From: Antennarius striatus | Taxonomy: Eukaryota > Chordata > Actinopteri > Lophiiformes > Antennariidae | DNA: 64,000 nt | NCBI RefSeq assembly: GCF_040054535.1 | Contig: NC_090797.1 | Coordinates: forward strand, 3,097,501 to 3,161,500 | Direction: 5' to 3' | Part shown: positions 40,081-53,784 of the stretch, piece by piece | Numbering within the stretch: position 1 is the stretch's first letter | How the letters are laid out: every line of letters starts with the position of its first letter | The notes under the pieces: generated by a model | Databases searched by the model: none | Told to the model about the DNA's origin: nothing | Seen by the model: only the letters and a program-made list of their open reading frames with translations | Position numbers and translations under genes: made by a program

Positions 40081-41911
40081 TGGGGCCACATGGGGACATT
40101 TTGGGCTCCCCCCCAATATTCACACCTTTCTCTATGGACGGTTATAATCAGGTTATAACCGTCCATAAGAAACAAACAAACTTCTCCCTGCATTTTGTTG
40201 TTAATCCAAAACAGGTTTATAAACCTGTAAATAATGCAAATAATCCTTCCTGGAGGATTAAAACGGATTAAATTCCACTTCCTTAAATGCCCTGGAATGT
40301 ATTCTGGAGTCTTAAATGACAAAATGTCCGGATTTGATCTCAGAGCTATTTTTAGGAGTGTTTATTTCCTATTTTTGGGTTTCAGTTCAGCTACGGTGGC
40401 CTGGAAGCTCCTCATCTGCTTTCTTCTCACTGTATTTTCCTAAAAGTCTAGATTAATTTGGGCTCTAAACGTCCCAATCCTTATCGCGGGTTGTCTCAGA
40501 GTCGGCCGGGCCTGGCGGCGACAAGCTGCGCAGCATTCTTACACATCTTTAGTTTTCAAAGCTTTTAATGAAGCGCTGCTCAGATGGGATGTTTTACAGA
40601 TTAGGGGATAAACCACAGGTGTCGGTTAAACCGAGGCCTACAAACTGGTCAAACCAGCAGCTCACGTGAAGGACCCGTCCGTCAAGTCTCTCTGCTCCAG
40701 GATGAGTGAGACGAGCGTAAACCTGCAGGGTTCTCAAGGGGGAACAGAAAGACGTCAGAAGTCACTTCCTGCATTGATATGTCATATTTTTGAACCCTTT
40801 TTTGACGATTGTATGCAGGATTTTGATGTTTTAAAGATGCATTTTCACACATTTTTAGTGCTCAAACCAACACAATCAAACAGAGGGAGCTGGTTCCGCA
40901 CTGGTTGCCATGTTAGCAGTTGCCATGTTAACTCATCTCAAGCTCAGGGAGGCTATATTCTGCAGAGGGATGGCAAGGAACATGAAACACTCTTTCCAAT
41001 GCGTGTTTGTGCGTGTTTGTGTGTATTAGTGTCTTGCTATTGTGTTTTTATTGCTCGCATCCGGTCAGCCGTTGGTATTCGTTGCTGTAATTCCTTGTTT
41101 GTGTGCGACAGATGCAGGTGTGGGACACGGCGGGGCAGGAGAGGTTTCGCACCATCACCCAGAGCTACTACCGCAGCGCTCACGGCGCCGTCATCGCCTA
41201 CGACATCACCAGGCAACCCACCTTCGACTCAGTGAGCCACTGGATCAAGGAGGTGGAGCTCTACGGGGCAGCTAATGTGGTGCTAATGCTAATAGGTGAG
41301 TGAGGGCGACACCAGGGGTGTCAAACTCCTTTCCACTGAGGGCCACATCCGTATAATGGCTGTAATCTAAGGGTCAGATGTAACTCGAGTTAGACACATG
41401 TGTATTACATGACACACTTCAAATAAAAACAACTTTATAGATATACTACATGCATTTATGTCACTTTTAACTCTTTCAGGGCGTTGAAGGCGACCTGCAT
41501 GTGTTGTGTTGACATGTCTCAGCTCTGTTTGTCTACAAAACAGGTAACAAATGCGACCTGGAGCAGCAACGGGAGGTGTCTTTCCGGAAAGCCTGCAACC
41601 TGGCAAAAGAGAGAGGCCTTCTGGCTGCTCTGGAAACGTCAGCCAAGGTAATGAATGCATATAAAAGGCAAAGATGTAGGTTAAATTAGGATCTAAAGGT
41701 TCTTCTTTGCTGCATGTAGGAGAGTCAGAACGTGGAGGAGGCCTTCATGATGATGGCCAGAGAGCTGATGGCGCGCAACGGCCTCCACGTCCAGCAGGGC
41801 GATGCGGAAAGCGACGCCAATCCTCGGATTCTCCTGCGGGCCAACTCTCGGCCGGTTAACGACATCGCCGGCGCCTACGCGCCGCCACCAGAGAAGAAGA
41901 CGTGTTGCTGA
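39837..41911 (+). CDS. rab19: Rab small GTPase, Rab19
   Basis: A Ras-superfamily GTPase of membrane traffic. Four coding exons: 39837-40031, 41112-41295, 41544-41647 and 41720-41911, joining in frame to 224 codons plus TGA. G-motifs read directly: P-loop GDSNVGKT (residues 21-28), switch I TIGVDF (46-51), WDTAGQERF (69-77), NKCD (128-131) and ETSAK (157-161). The C-terminus KKTCC ends in two cysteines for geranylgeranylation. [20 protein letters not shown] and YGAANVV.MLIGNKCDL agree with Rab19 more than with its close relative Rab43, which I recall with LQIWDTAGQE and NKSDL. All nucleotide-binding residues are intact, so it should be active. A (GT)n tract begins 8 bases after the exon 1 donor. 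The paralogue choice is the main uncertainty. Confidence 0.93.
40040..40080. repeat. (GT)n microsatellite in rab19 intron 1
   Basis: About 20 GT units starting 8 bases downstream of the exon 1 splice donor at 40032. They are transcribed as UG repeats. Confidence 0.95.
40133..40228. repeat. Perfect inverted repeats in rab19 intron 1
   Basis: The 15-base arm tatggacggttataa (40133-40147) pairs exactly with 40153-40167 around a 5-base loop. A second, uninterrupted 18-base palindrome (acaggtttataaacctgt) lies at 40211-40228. No transposon family is recognised. Confidence 0.8.
41314..41400 (+). repeat. Possible dispersed repeat in rab19 intron 2
   Basis: The words caggggtgtcaaactccttt and gagggccacatc are typical of the ends of a repeat common in vertebrate genomes ('aggggtgtcaaactcat...gggccacat'). 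The family name and right boundary are uncertain. Confidence 0.4.
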
Positions 41912-42290
41912 TTTCACAGAGGAAGGAACACTAAGATGAGGAGCGGGATGAAGGACAAAGGAGGAACGGAAGACGATCCAATGATTCACGTGGAATACAG
42001 CTGGAAAAACCTCGAAGACCTTGAAAGTTTATGAACTTTCACCAATGTTTGAGAAAGGACTCGAATCATTTCTTAATCTTTTCTGTGATTTATCTGAAGC
42101 ATGAGAGATGAACAACAAGGAAGTGAAACCAGGTATGTGAAGTCATGCTGCCTGCAATCAGTGTTGGAAAAAAAGACAAAATTAATTCACATCAAATACA
42201 TTTAGTCTGATTTTTATCCCCTTACAGCTGATTTAATATCATTTACATTTGTGATTGTTACTGTTTCAAAGGTTTGCACTCCAAAAAGTG

Positions 42291-42420
42291 CAGGGATGCA
42301 CGATATATGTTGGGCGGACAAATGATTCTACTGATTATGGGACATATACCTGATCAATATCGATCATATCTGTGAAATTACAGCCAATAACTAGAGTAAC
42401 ACCTATAACATGAAGCTCAG
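42291..42420. repeat. Possible diverged hAT-like MITE
   Basis: gcagggatgcacgatatat followed by an aatatcgatcatat word recalls the 'gggatgcacgatat' ends of fish non-autonomous elements. It lies in the rab19 3' UTR region. The boundaries are not resolved. Confidence 0.25.
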
Positions 42421-42732
42421 TGTGTGATGTGTCTATGATGAGCCATATGGTTCAAAAATATCCCGGAGAACCTGTTACGAGCCAGAAGACTGACAATTAT
42501 TCATCTTAGTTTGACTTTATCTTTCACGTCTTGACATCCTTATTAATTTCCCGTCGGTTGATGCGATGAAACAGAACAAAGTTGGATTTCCATGAATGTG
42601 TTCTGTGGATTTTAAGACTGCCAGGATTTTAAAAAAAATACACGAAATGAAAGAAGTATTTTAGAAACTTGCTGGGCCTTCGACGGATCACTTCGCTGTG
42701 GAACCGCAGGTTGGTTGCTCATCACCTCAGGC

Positions 42733-42738
42733 AATAAA
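42733..42738 (+). other. Polyadenylation signal of rab19
   Basis: AATAAA about 820 bases after the rab19 stop codon, the best placed canonical signal seen. Confidence 0.5.
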
Positions 42739-43217
42739 TGGAATTTAAAACATGTGGAACTACATCAAGAAAAAATAATGACGTATTTGCACGCAACCTT
42801 GTAAACAGGAAAACACCTTTAAGGCTCAAATTGGTGAAGGTTACTTCCTGCTGAAGTGATAGTGATAGTGATAGTGAACAGTGAAGTGATACCAATGACA
42901 AGGCCGAGCTGGCAGTCACGGCTCTGGATTTGCACTGATTATGTTCTTGGTACTGTGGTACTTTTAACCTCCCTGAATATTTATTGATTTATCAATCGTG
43001 GGGAAAAAAAATTGATGTCCAAGATGAAATTTTTGCACCATCTGATTGATTTTTGATTATATCTCATCTTTTTTTATACATATATTGAGCAAAAAGATAA
43101 AAATGATTTCCAATATTAAACAATCTGATCTCTGTTTTTGTTCGTCCCAGAGAAGAAATTAGTTCATCGTGAGAAAAATGTGGCGCCATACGTCTGCTGC
43201 TGTGTGTTGGTCTTTCA

Positions 43218-43234
43218 TACACTAGGGGGCGCTG
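43218..43234 (+). promoter_or_regulatory. CTCF-like motif
   Basis: acactagggggcgctgg is a near-perfect match to the CTCF core consensus. It lies between the convergent ends of rab19 and lrrc17, where a domain boundary would be plausible. Confidence 0.45.
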
Positions 43235-43437
43235 GTAGATAGCTTGTCCCACTTTTGGCTTTTAGAAAAAAAAAAAATCAAATAATGACCCCCATATATA
43301 TTTGCCCCCCACCCCCCACACCAGTCATGTTTGATGCCACTGTGGGGTAAATAAATCCATATATTTTTTCAAACATTAAATTGGCTTCTGTCAAAAATAA
43401 AACATAATAAAACAATTTTTCAGAAAAAATAGACATA

Positions 43438-43443
43438 TTTATT
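43438..43443 (-). other. Polyadenylation signal of lrrc17
   Basis: TTTATT on plus (AATAAA on minus), about 355 bases after the lrrc17 stop codon. Confidence 0.6.
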
Positions 43444-43797
43444 TCCAGAACACAGGCTGAAAATGTCATACATTAATTAATACATACTTTCTTTTTTTTT
43501 CAAAAACTACTTTTTTTTTTAGAAGAAGAAAAATTAGATCCTGGACTCAAAATAACTAACAGAAATATGAGAGCAATTGTTTTTTTTTTAGATCTGATAC
43601 AGACTGGATTGAAAATGCAAAAAGATGAAATTTAAAAAAAAACGGCATTTCCTAAATTTATAATCTACGGGTAAACGTAATGATATTGGCACTAATAATC
43701 TTTTCTTTTGTCCATTCACACAACTAAAAAGACAACTTCGTACTTTAACGTCTACCTTTGGGACTCCATGTTTCAGCGTCTCCAATCCAGCGCCGCT

Positions 43798-46700
43798 CTA
43801 ACTCAACCTGATGATCTCAAACTTGTTGAGCTTCTTCTTTTTCAGGGGTCGAGGCAGACGCTCTGCCTCCCCTTCGCCCGTCTCCCCTGCCACCTCCTGT
43901 GCCTCATTATTTGTTCCCTCTTGTCCCCCTGGTCCCGTATCCACCCTGCCAGTCTGTCTATCCTTTGGACATTCCCCGTTGTAGGTCTTGACATAATCCT
44001 CGACCCTCCAGCCCCTGAACTCCTGCGGCTCGGAGCAGAGCAGGCCGGTGTAGAAGATGCCCGGGTGGTGCTTGAGCCAGTAGATCAGGTAGTGGATGTT
44101 GTAGTCGCAGATCCAGGGGTTGTTATCCAGGGAGAGCTTCCGTAGGAAGTAGAGATCCTCCAGCACGCCGTACTGGAAGTACTGGAGGCTGTTGTTGGAC
44201 AAGTCGAGCTCACGGAGGTACAGCAGGCCTGCAAATGCAGCTGGGATGGGAGGAAAGAGTGGGAGAAAATTAGATCACCATTCCATCCTTACCTTTGGTT
44301 CACCTGAGAAATCAGAAATCACAGAGAATATTGAATAAATCTAAACCAGATGTTTGAAATAAAGGGAGAAAACGCTGAGAATAATAAGGAAATATCAGTT
44401 TCAGGTTTTTCAGAGGATTGGACCATCAAAAAAGTCAATAAAAGTTACCATTAAAAAGTTATCACTGTTTTGAAACTTGTTGTGGCTGAAATAAGTAGCC
44501 ACAAATTCTTAACCTGGAGTTAAAAAGGGGGACTGTTGTAGAAACTTAAAAGCTTCCAGACATTGTTTGCAGTCTGGATAATGGGGCAGTAGAGACTGGT
44601 GTATGTTGTCTGAAAGCCTCAGGCCTAGCTTTACTCTTCACAGCACTGAGGAGGAGGAGCAGGAGGAGGAGGAATGGAGTATGTGGAGCAGAAACAAGTA
44701 GAACGATATTGTGAGAATAAAGATGGACTGAGACCAGGAATTGAAAAATCATTTGAAAGCCATTTCTTAAATAATAATATTCTGATATTTTTACGTTAAA
44801 ATATGTTGACTGGCTGTGTCAATGCAAACTAACTGCAGTATTCAAGTCTAACCACCAGAGGCAGCGGCGTTCAGAATGCTTCTAATCAAAAGAAGACAAA
44901 TTGTTTGATATCGATGCAGGGGTCAAGTAGGGGTCCATTTCAAAGGAGGAGGAGAGCGAAAAACTGGTCGATATCAAAAAATATAAAGTTTAAATCTGAC
45001 ATGACTGATGGTGTTCTGTGCAGAACTGGTTCTTTTTCTTGGCAGGAACTTCCCTGGAATTTCTGCAGATCACCTGACAACTTACACAATGCATTGATTA
45101 CAACACAACATCCACGTTTTATACCATATGACAAAACAACCGACATCAGAACGCAACAGATGTGATCAATATAACTCTGAACACAACTGCCAAGTGTCTG
45201 GTCACCATAACTACAGATAACACTATTACACAAGTTCATGCTAATGTTACAGTATTCTAAAGAGGACCTGGGGATGTATCCAGCCTATACAGACATTTTT
45301 CTGACAGATGGGGTTTCCACATGGTCACAATTTCTAAAATTTCATAGCCACTGGAACTTCAGAGCCAGATTTACCTTCAAATATACTTTCCTGTAACTAA
45401 ATTATCATTTGAACCACAACAGTCTGGCTCAGAACTGGCTAAACCAATAATGACTGACAGAGAATCACCCAACCATGCCAGAGCCTTTGTCTTCCCTGTT
45501 TATTCTTGTTTCCTTCTTGTTCTGGTTTTCCTCCACATGAAAAAATCAGAACCGAGCAACCTCTCGGAAATGACAGTAAACATGTTGGGGTTTTTTAAAC
45601 TCCAAACTGGAACATGATTAGAGGAAAAGTCAGAATGGAGACCATATGTCACTGGAAATCACAAGCTCTCCTGTTTATACACAATTTACCCTTCGGTGTC
45701 CAAATGTTCTCCATCACGACGGAGCAAGATTCAGAGATAAGAGCGTGAGTTTTTTTGGGTAATGAATAAAACGACATGGCTATTTAAAGAACTTCCCTTC
45801 TGGACTAAACATTATTAGCCTTGAGTAATGAGTCCTCAGAAGCGGAGGCAGAACCGGCATTTGGAGCAGATGTTCCGCTTCGGTGAAACACGTGTGTCTG
45901 ATGAAATACTCATTTTTAATCATTTCCTTCGTCTCTATCGATATTGGGAATCGGATGTCTGGATAATCAGAATATATTTGAGGTTTCTACCTGTGTCTAT
46001 ATGGTGTAGGCTGTTGCCGCTAAGGTTGAGCTGCTTGAGGTCCTTGGACAGCAGGAACTGTTTGGGCCTGAGGTGTTTGATGCTGTTCCTGGACAGATCC
46101 ATCTTCACTATGTCGGACGGCAGGTCGGATGGGATGTGATTCAAATCTGCAAAAGAAGGAAAAACAAATATGCATCATTCTTTTTGGAGGCTGATGTGCA
46201 CAAGCTGGAGAACTGGAAATCCAATCTGTCCTCATATGTTTTCAAGATAGTGTGTGGGTTGTACAAGAGTGTGTGTCACGTCTGAACCAGGTAGGAGTCT
46301 TTTCGATCTCTTCTAGTGTTTCCAACCTGTGGAAGAGCATCTTTGAATGTTCCATATATTCCAAGTCCAACAACAGATCATTCCCTTTTAAGTTCCACAT
46401 GTTTTCCTCCAACAACTAAAAGCTAAAAAGTTGAATTTTGAACTGAAAGCCAGACGATAAACAGGATCAGACAAGGTAGACGACTTGGTTCATGAAATGA
46501 AACAAAAATACTTTCACCTGTCAGTATCTGCAAAACACAAAAACGGTCAAACACATCTGCTGCTCCGATCACATTGCACCTCCGTAAAACATGTGTGGGT
46601 GGCCCCGGCAAAGCGTATCACCAAAACGAGCACGGGTGATTGTTTCTGAAGGAATTGTCGGATGGTTGCAGAGGAGAGGAAACGAGAGTGTGTCTAGGCA

Positions 46701-49700
46701 GCGAACAACGACCGAAATCCAATCAGAAGAGGTTTATTCTGACATAAAGAGCCTGCTGGGGTTTGTGTGTCTTTGTGCAGTCATGCATACACGAACACCG
46801 CCAGGTTTCTGCACAATTATTTACACGGAAGGTATAATTTGCTCAGTGAGAAGTCCTTTTGCAGTACAGATGTTGAACTCGTGCCTTATTAGCAACAGTA
46901 GTCATCATGGAGGAGGTACGGTACCATTAATCTTCAGTCACAGGTGTGGCAGAGATGTGACCTACTGTTCAACGATGGCAGCTGGTGGAGACGTGTCAAA
47001 AGACTTGGGAGTCTCTTAAGTTGCACAAGCCGCCAGTCTTCTGCAGTGAAGACTTTGAGATCTAAAGGAAATCCCACCTTGCCTCAGGTGTATAAGCGTC
47101 TACAACTCTGTCCAAGAAGACGGCAGCCCTGTCAGATGTCAAGAGACGAACACCCAGGTTTTCAAATGTTCAGATCCCCCCAAAAAATATCCTCAACACA
47201 AGACGGATTGATCAGCGTTTTACAGCAAAATGACTTTCAGCATTACGTCTTGGAGCTGGATGTGTTTTCAGGAGATCAAACATTTTAGCAGGAGACCTTG
47301 GGGTCTCTTCTGAGATCTCATTTTCTTACTTTAACAGCTGCGTCTCTCTGGAGGAAACGCTTGAATGGAGAAACACACGGAGCGAAGGAGGAATTTTAGC
47401 AAACATGTCAGGAAAGTCGCTGTTTTTTCGATGACTTTGGTGCAAATCTGAACATATGTCCTTCAACTTTTCCATCCCAATAACAGAATCGCTTTGCTGC
47501 TACAGGGACTTTGTCCAATTGCTTCTTTTATAAATCAAAGTCAAACCAATGGCTGTTATTGTTTAGTATGATTCAGACTAGACGTTTAAAATACAGTACT
47601 TAGGGAGCAGGATTAAATGAGACAAGATTCCAGAGTGATGAGTCTCCATTATTGGTTCATGAAAACTATTCAGTAGTATAGCATGGCTTTACCGTATAGC
47701 AGTAACTGTGCAGCAGTCTTTGCACACTTTGGATGATTTAGTAGGTGTGTAGAACATTAATGTGGACGCTTATCGGAGGTTAGAAAAAATCTGCAGTCGG
47801 ATTTTTTTTTCAGGTTATGTAACGTCTTGCAAAGGTGCTCTCATTGGGAGCTATTTGGAGCGGGTATAGCAACATGTTTCCCCTTTAGACAGCAGCAATG
47901 AAAGCAGCTCATTTTTTACAGTGTTGACGTGACTACTCGGGGCAGTAAAGGAGATTTTTACGGTCTGTAGTCTTTTCCTTCTACAATTTAGTGTGCTGAA
48001 TTGGGGAAAATGTTAAATATTAGCTAAACATTTAATGTGAGGTCACCTCAGCCGCTTAACTCCACATTAAATGACACCCGACCAGAAGGAGAAGAGGATT
48101 TATAATGTATAGAAGTTGTTTGTCAAACAGGATGGTTCATGAAGTGGCCTCCATGTCTTAGGATAAATATATTCTGTTTATTACAGCTACACTATCGATC
48201 ATCCTGAAGCCCCTGCTTGATCCGGGTTGCGGTCTTTCCCATCAGGTTAGACAATGTCGATTCAATTACCACCGATTCTACGTCTTACGTCATCCTATCC
48301 ATGCATTCAGTCTAAAGATACAGAGGCAGATGAGAGGTCTTATTCTAAACATGCTGATGGTTGTGTTTATAGGATATCACTATTACAGCCACCCGACTAG
48401 GGCTATGGTCTCAAGGGGTCTTGAGGTTTATTACCCTGATGCTGTATCTCATGATGACAACAGACTAAAACAGTGTGGTTTTCTGTGGCTATACTTATCC
48501 TCCACATCATAGACTTCCAACAAGATGCAATTGCCTTTTTTGCCCATGTCACCACAACAGGAGTGGCTTAGGGTAAGAAAACATCCAACAAACACACATA
48601 GATAACTTTGACAGATGTAACTCTTGGCTATTCTCATGTTTTTAGTTTGTTGTCATACTGTTTCAACAAAGTTTCACCTCATCATGAAATATTTCTTTGG
48701 TAAAGTCAGAACCTCAGAAGCCATTTCGTAACAGATTCATCATCGACTATCTCAGTCTTGCTAAAGTCACGTCAGATAATCTCTATTTTTCCTGCTGACA
48801 AAAGGGCGACCAAGGCGATCCACATATCGCCATGTTTGAAGACATGAGTGTGACTGGACAGCATCCAACCAGCCATGTGCTTGAACCACCTTTCCAAAAC
48901 ACTTGAAGTTTATATGAAGGATTTATGTTATGTTAACTTCTTGACATCATCGTTCTTTAAGTCAGAGGCCAGACACAGTCCGAAACAATCAAGTCCACCC
49001 TATCGACGGGTCTCTGAGCAGCGCCGTGAGATATGTGTGTGACAAAAAAAAAGGAAAATAAGCAGATTTCAGTCGTGTTATCATTAACTGGGACGTCTGG
49101 AGTTTCAGGACACGGTTTCTCATTTCTACGTCGGTCCAGATCAGTTTGATTTGCTGCACAAGACAATAATAACAAACCAGCAACTCAAGGTCATTTTTCC
49201 GTCTGGGTTCAAGCCAGCGGGACATGTGTGAGGAAGCAACAACACCAGATGTATCCGAGTAAAAAATAGCCTCCATGTGATTACCACTAGCTGGGGTTCA
49301 ACAATGCGTCCACTGATTAGAACGGTCAGAGTCTGACGAATTTTGAAGGCAAATCTAGATATTTCCAGAGAGAATCAATCCCAGATCTCATCTTTGAGAA
49401 ATATAACCCAAAGATGTCCCATATTAACTCTGACCGCTCGTGGATCTCCAGTGGGACTGACATGGAGCCTGAAATCTGCTGTGGTTCACCTCACACAAAT
49501 ATTGGACTCCAGAACATGTTTCTACTCAGGTTTTATTCTCCGTCCTCCATACCTCCACCTCCACACATTCATGTTCAACTGCTTCGTTTGTTTTCACTCC
49601 ACTTTCACTTAAACGCACCGCTTTTTATGTCAATTTGGAAAGTCTAACCGCAGCTAATTCAACTTAATTCAGTTCTGTTAATGCCAAGTCAGCAAAACAG

Positions 49701-52700
49701 GCCAACATTATAAATTAACTTCGTGGTGAAATTTCTGGTGTAATGAATATCCCTAAGATTAAAAACGACGTATTTAATTAAATGACCACAAACCTAACAC
49801 AAAAAAGGTACCATGTGGAGCTTTTTGACCGCAAATCTCACTGAGAACCAATGTATGGGTTTATAAAATTAGAAATTAAAAGTGAAACGCAGTTCAAAAT
49901 GTTTCTGTGTATCATTTTGTATCAGAAAAATTAAGAATTTCTAGGTTATACAACACCAAATGTGCAGCAAACACATGTTATATACTGCAGCTCAATGGTA
50001 TGGACATACTTGCAAATCATCTGCATTGCGTTAAGCAACATTTGCACATCGCATATCAATTTCATTGTGGGGGCATGGTTTGAAGAGAGACAGGAAGTTG
50101 AAATTTATTACTGGCAAAAAAAGAAAAAGTGGTGAAACATCTGGTAGAGGTAGAAGAGAGAGTTAGCCTGTGAGCAAACGGAGTGCTACAGTAGGTCAAA
50201 ATCCAAAAATCAAGTCCTTCAGTCAAAAAAAAAAAAAAAGTCGGAAAATATGCTAAAAAGTGTCCTCAAGCAATTGCACAACACAGATGCTGCATTGTGT
50301 GGGTTTGGCTTGTCAGTGGTGTATGAAAGATTTCTTTCTGTGGAGGGCATAAGCTCCCCATTTACAGATGCATTTAACTGCTCATTTAATTCTGGGAGCT
50401 CACTCTGTCTGAAGTGTGGACAGAGACCATCTTTCAATTTGGTGCACTGACGGCGGATGCTACTGAGGCGATGGCGGAACCTTGTTTAAGTGCTTCGAAG
50501 ACAAGGGAAATAGATGGGGTTAGCGGGAAAGACAGAAGAAGAAGATGATGACGAAACTGTCAAAAATACTTGTAAATTCCTGTATTCAGTTTGTCCTTGA
50601 AAATCAACACCAAAATAAACTTTTTATGGTCCGCTGGAGGAGTTACAGTCTGATAGCAATGCTCATGGTGGCATTTTTAACTGACAGGAAACCAGATGTG
50701 GAAACTGGAAGAGGAAAGAAGCCCGGAAAAGCACTTCCTCTCTCTTCTCTAATCCATTTATTTTCATCTACACCTGCCAGGTTCTATCTTTTCTGCAGCT
50801 TTCTACCTTAACTGACTCAGTGTGAACACCACAAACACAAACAGACCACAAGCAAAGATGCCAGGACTATTATCTGCTTCCAAAACTTCTTGTACAACAA
50901 AGGTCTGCAGAAAATTTTGCAAATGCATGATTCAACATAGGATATAATAGATGGGAGATGATGCTGGAGCAATGCAGTTGCATAAAATAACCTTAAATAC
51001 CATAAAAATAGGGTAAAATATTCTCAAGTAACAGTTTGGAGAACAGCAGCCTGCTCTTTGCCCTCATAAAAAGTTGAGACGCCCCATGTGGCAGACTCAA
51101 TAAGACAAACACGCTCTGCTTGCTCAGCCCAGATGAAATCAAAATGTTAGACGACAAACCTGTGCCCAATTTCATTGGACAGGCGTGAATGACTCCACAC
51201 CGCAGAGCGCCAAGTAATCCCAACAAAAGTACCTTTCATATAAAGTACTCCTACGCCAAGGCAGTCGTTTTGTTGTTGATATATTTGCCAGGAAAATACA
51301 TTTTTGGTTGCACATGAAAACCCATCAGATAAGTAGAAAAGCGAGAGTGGCTGATTCAATTTAAGTCTGGCAAATAAAAAGTGAACACAGACAAATTTGA
51401 GTATTTAGTTTGATTCAAGTCGGCCCTTTGGTATTACTATTGAGCTGGTGGAAGAGCAGTTCTTTGAGCTAAATGCTAAGATTAGCAGAAACACACACTT
51501 GCAATATTGAATGCTTAACAAGTTCAGACTATTACTTTAGCATGTACACATGTTTTGGTGCAAATTAGCACAGAAAACAAACTGCAGCCGATGCTGACGA
51601 TGATGTCAGAGTACAGGAGAGTACGTTTGCGATGTCAAGAAATGTTAAAATGAAGAACTTGACAGCCGTCTCACCTTTGCTGTTGCAGTCCAGCAGAGGT
51701 TTGGGGAACATGTAAGTGTGGCACATGGACGTGGCCTCTGGTTTTAGTTTGATTGACGGAGGTTTTGGTTGTTGACCTCCGCCACCTGGTCTGCTGTCCA
51801 CCTGGTTGTCCCCAGCGCACAACAACTCCACCCTCAGCTTCTTCAGCTTCTGGCCCCTGAGCGACAGCGGCTCCGCACACTTAGCGTAGTTGCCCAGATT
51901 GCGGTTGCTCGGCACCTGCAGGGTCCTGACCAGACTGTCCAGTGGGCAGCGGCAGCTCCAGGGGTTGTCATAGACACGGAGGTAGGTAAGGCGGGGCAGG
52001 GGGAGCAGCACCTCCTCAGAAGCCGTTCTCAGCCCGTTGTGCTGGAGGAGGAGGGTGGTCAGCTGGGAGAGGCCGCTGAACGCACCGTGCTCCACCATGG
52101 AGATGTCGTTCTGCTGGAGGTCCAGGCTCTTCAGCTGGGTGAACTGGGAGAACATGTTGTCCCTCAAAACCTGAAGGAGGAGATGTCCATTATTGGTTTG
52201 TGATTGCAAGTTCCATATCTCGTTTTAGATATGCAGCAAATCTACAATTATGTAGATTTTGGAGCCAAAAATGGATATTGTGAACTAGAATCTTAAGATG
52301 AAATGTGATTTTATCCAAACCCTAGCCTGGCTGGGGCACAGGTTTGTCACAAAAGTGCTTAACTTCAGCATAATATTTCAAAATATCTGTGGTTTGCAGA
52401 AAAAGTAATGGAAATGGCCACATATACGTTTTTCCAATGCACATCTGCATTAACAAGTAAACGCAGATTGAGTCCAAACAAACTGTTAGCATTAGCATGT
52501 GTTAAAGTTTGCTGGGTGAAGCCAGAAGGAAGATGCTAACTTGTAATTAAAGTCACACGGTGTCCGAAGGGACCAATCAGGGAACTGCAGGAAGTAAATG
52601 AATAAATAGTGAAAAGCTCCAAAGCAAGTCTCAGAATCTGTGATTCCTGATCTTGGAAAGGAAAACTATGAGTCATGCCAGCTCTAAAGGATACCGCTGT

Positions 52701-53664
52701 GTCCTTTAAACAATGAGAACCAGATTTAATCCACATAATCCTGGGAAAAATAATCACCTCTCAAGTTCTTAAATGTTGCAGGACGTTCACCAGATGGTTG
52801 ATCACTTTCTTGTGATGGACAGGTGTAAAGTGGGTTGTTAGAGCCTTGTGGAAGCAATGCTACTTAGCCAGAATGGGTTTTTTTTTAAAACTGACTTGAA
52901 TCCACTCATGTATTTTCACTGGTTCAAATTCTAGTTTTATATCTTCCTAAATTTATGCTGAAATATAGATCATTCTGTTGTCGTCTCATTGTTCTTTCAA
53001 CAAGCCGACACGGTAAATTTTATAGGTGAAAGAAAGGAATAATTATACTTGTAATTCAAGAGTTTAGTTTATGACCCTTCGTATTTTATTAGCAAACCTT
53101 TTTGTTGCCTTCTCAACACCTGCGACACACACGTGCCGTCTGCTCACATTCGTACACACAAACACACAGAAAATAATGTGTGTTTGATCCTGGACTCAAA
53201 TAAATGGTGCACAGATGCTGTAGATAACAACACGCTAGCTGGGTTTGGGGTCGAAGTGAGACTCATGACAGTCTCAGAAAATTGATGCATTATTCCGCAT
53301 CGGTTCATCCTTGATTTTCTACAACTGGACTGCAGCAGGTTGTCTCCAGCTTTCTGCTTCATATTCATGAGAGGAAATCGTCCGTCCGTACCTGAATCTT
53401 ATTTCTCGCCAGCAGCAGGTGATGAATATCCGTGGGCCAGTCCTGCATCACGGTGGTCAGCTGCCTGTCCTGGCAGTCCAGGTATTTTTCTCCCGCCTCC
53501 ATGTATTCCTTACACTCCTGAGAGTGACGTCTGGTCACTGAGGCCCTGTCCCGACCCCGAACGTGACCCCCGGCCCCTCTGTCCACATCCCCAGACCAGG
53601 GGCCTCTTCGGGGCTCCGCTGACCGAAGGAGCAGCAAGAAGAGGAGAGTGGCGAGGAGGCGCAT
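43798..53664 (-). CDS. lrrc17: Leucine-rich repeat-containing protein 17 (secreted)
   Basis: A secreted leucine-rich-repeat protein. The mammalian orthologue is known as a negative regulator of RANKL-driven osteoclast formation. Four coding exons on minus: 53664-53392, 52170-51675, 46146-45991 and 44240-43798, with GT-AG borders and phases that join to 455 codons plus TAG (human about 441). It starts with a signal peptide (MRLLATLLFLLLL). The first LRR block includes LLLARNKIQ, LKSLDLQQNDIS and LTTLLLQHNGL, capped by DNPWSCRC. The second block includes IVKMDLSRNSI, LKQLNLSGNSL and LRELDLSNNSL, capped by NNPWICDYNIHYL. The central RNRNLGNYAKC and GVLEDLYFLRKL match LRRC17 specifically. The C-terminal tail is acidic, then lysine-rich (LKKKKLNKF). 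The second intron is 5.5 kb. No transmembrane segment is visible. Upstream untranslated exons are likely but not located. Confidence 0.96.
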
Positions 53665-53784
53665 GATGGCAGAAGAAGGGAGGAAGGGAGGTCTCTTTTG
53701 ATTAAGTCAGCTTTGGAACAGGGGTAATTGGTGTGGCGGGACACAGGAAGCCGGTCACAGCTGTTTGAATGAAGAAGAGAACAC

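Noticed and set aside
39837-41911. Rab43 as the identity of the Rab gene
   Set aside because: The [14 protein letters not shown] and YGAANVV residues fit Rab19 better. Rab43 has LQIWDTAGQE and NKSD as I remember it. A phylogeny would settle it.
46944-47288. 114-codon plus frame inside lrrc17 intron 2
   Set aside because: No recognisable domain, low-complexity basic translation and no flanking splice signals.
51769-52203. 144-codon plus-strand frame over lrrc17 exon 2
   Set aside because: It is antisense to the LRR-coding exon, whose family match and splice sites are clear.
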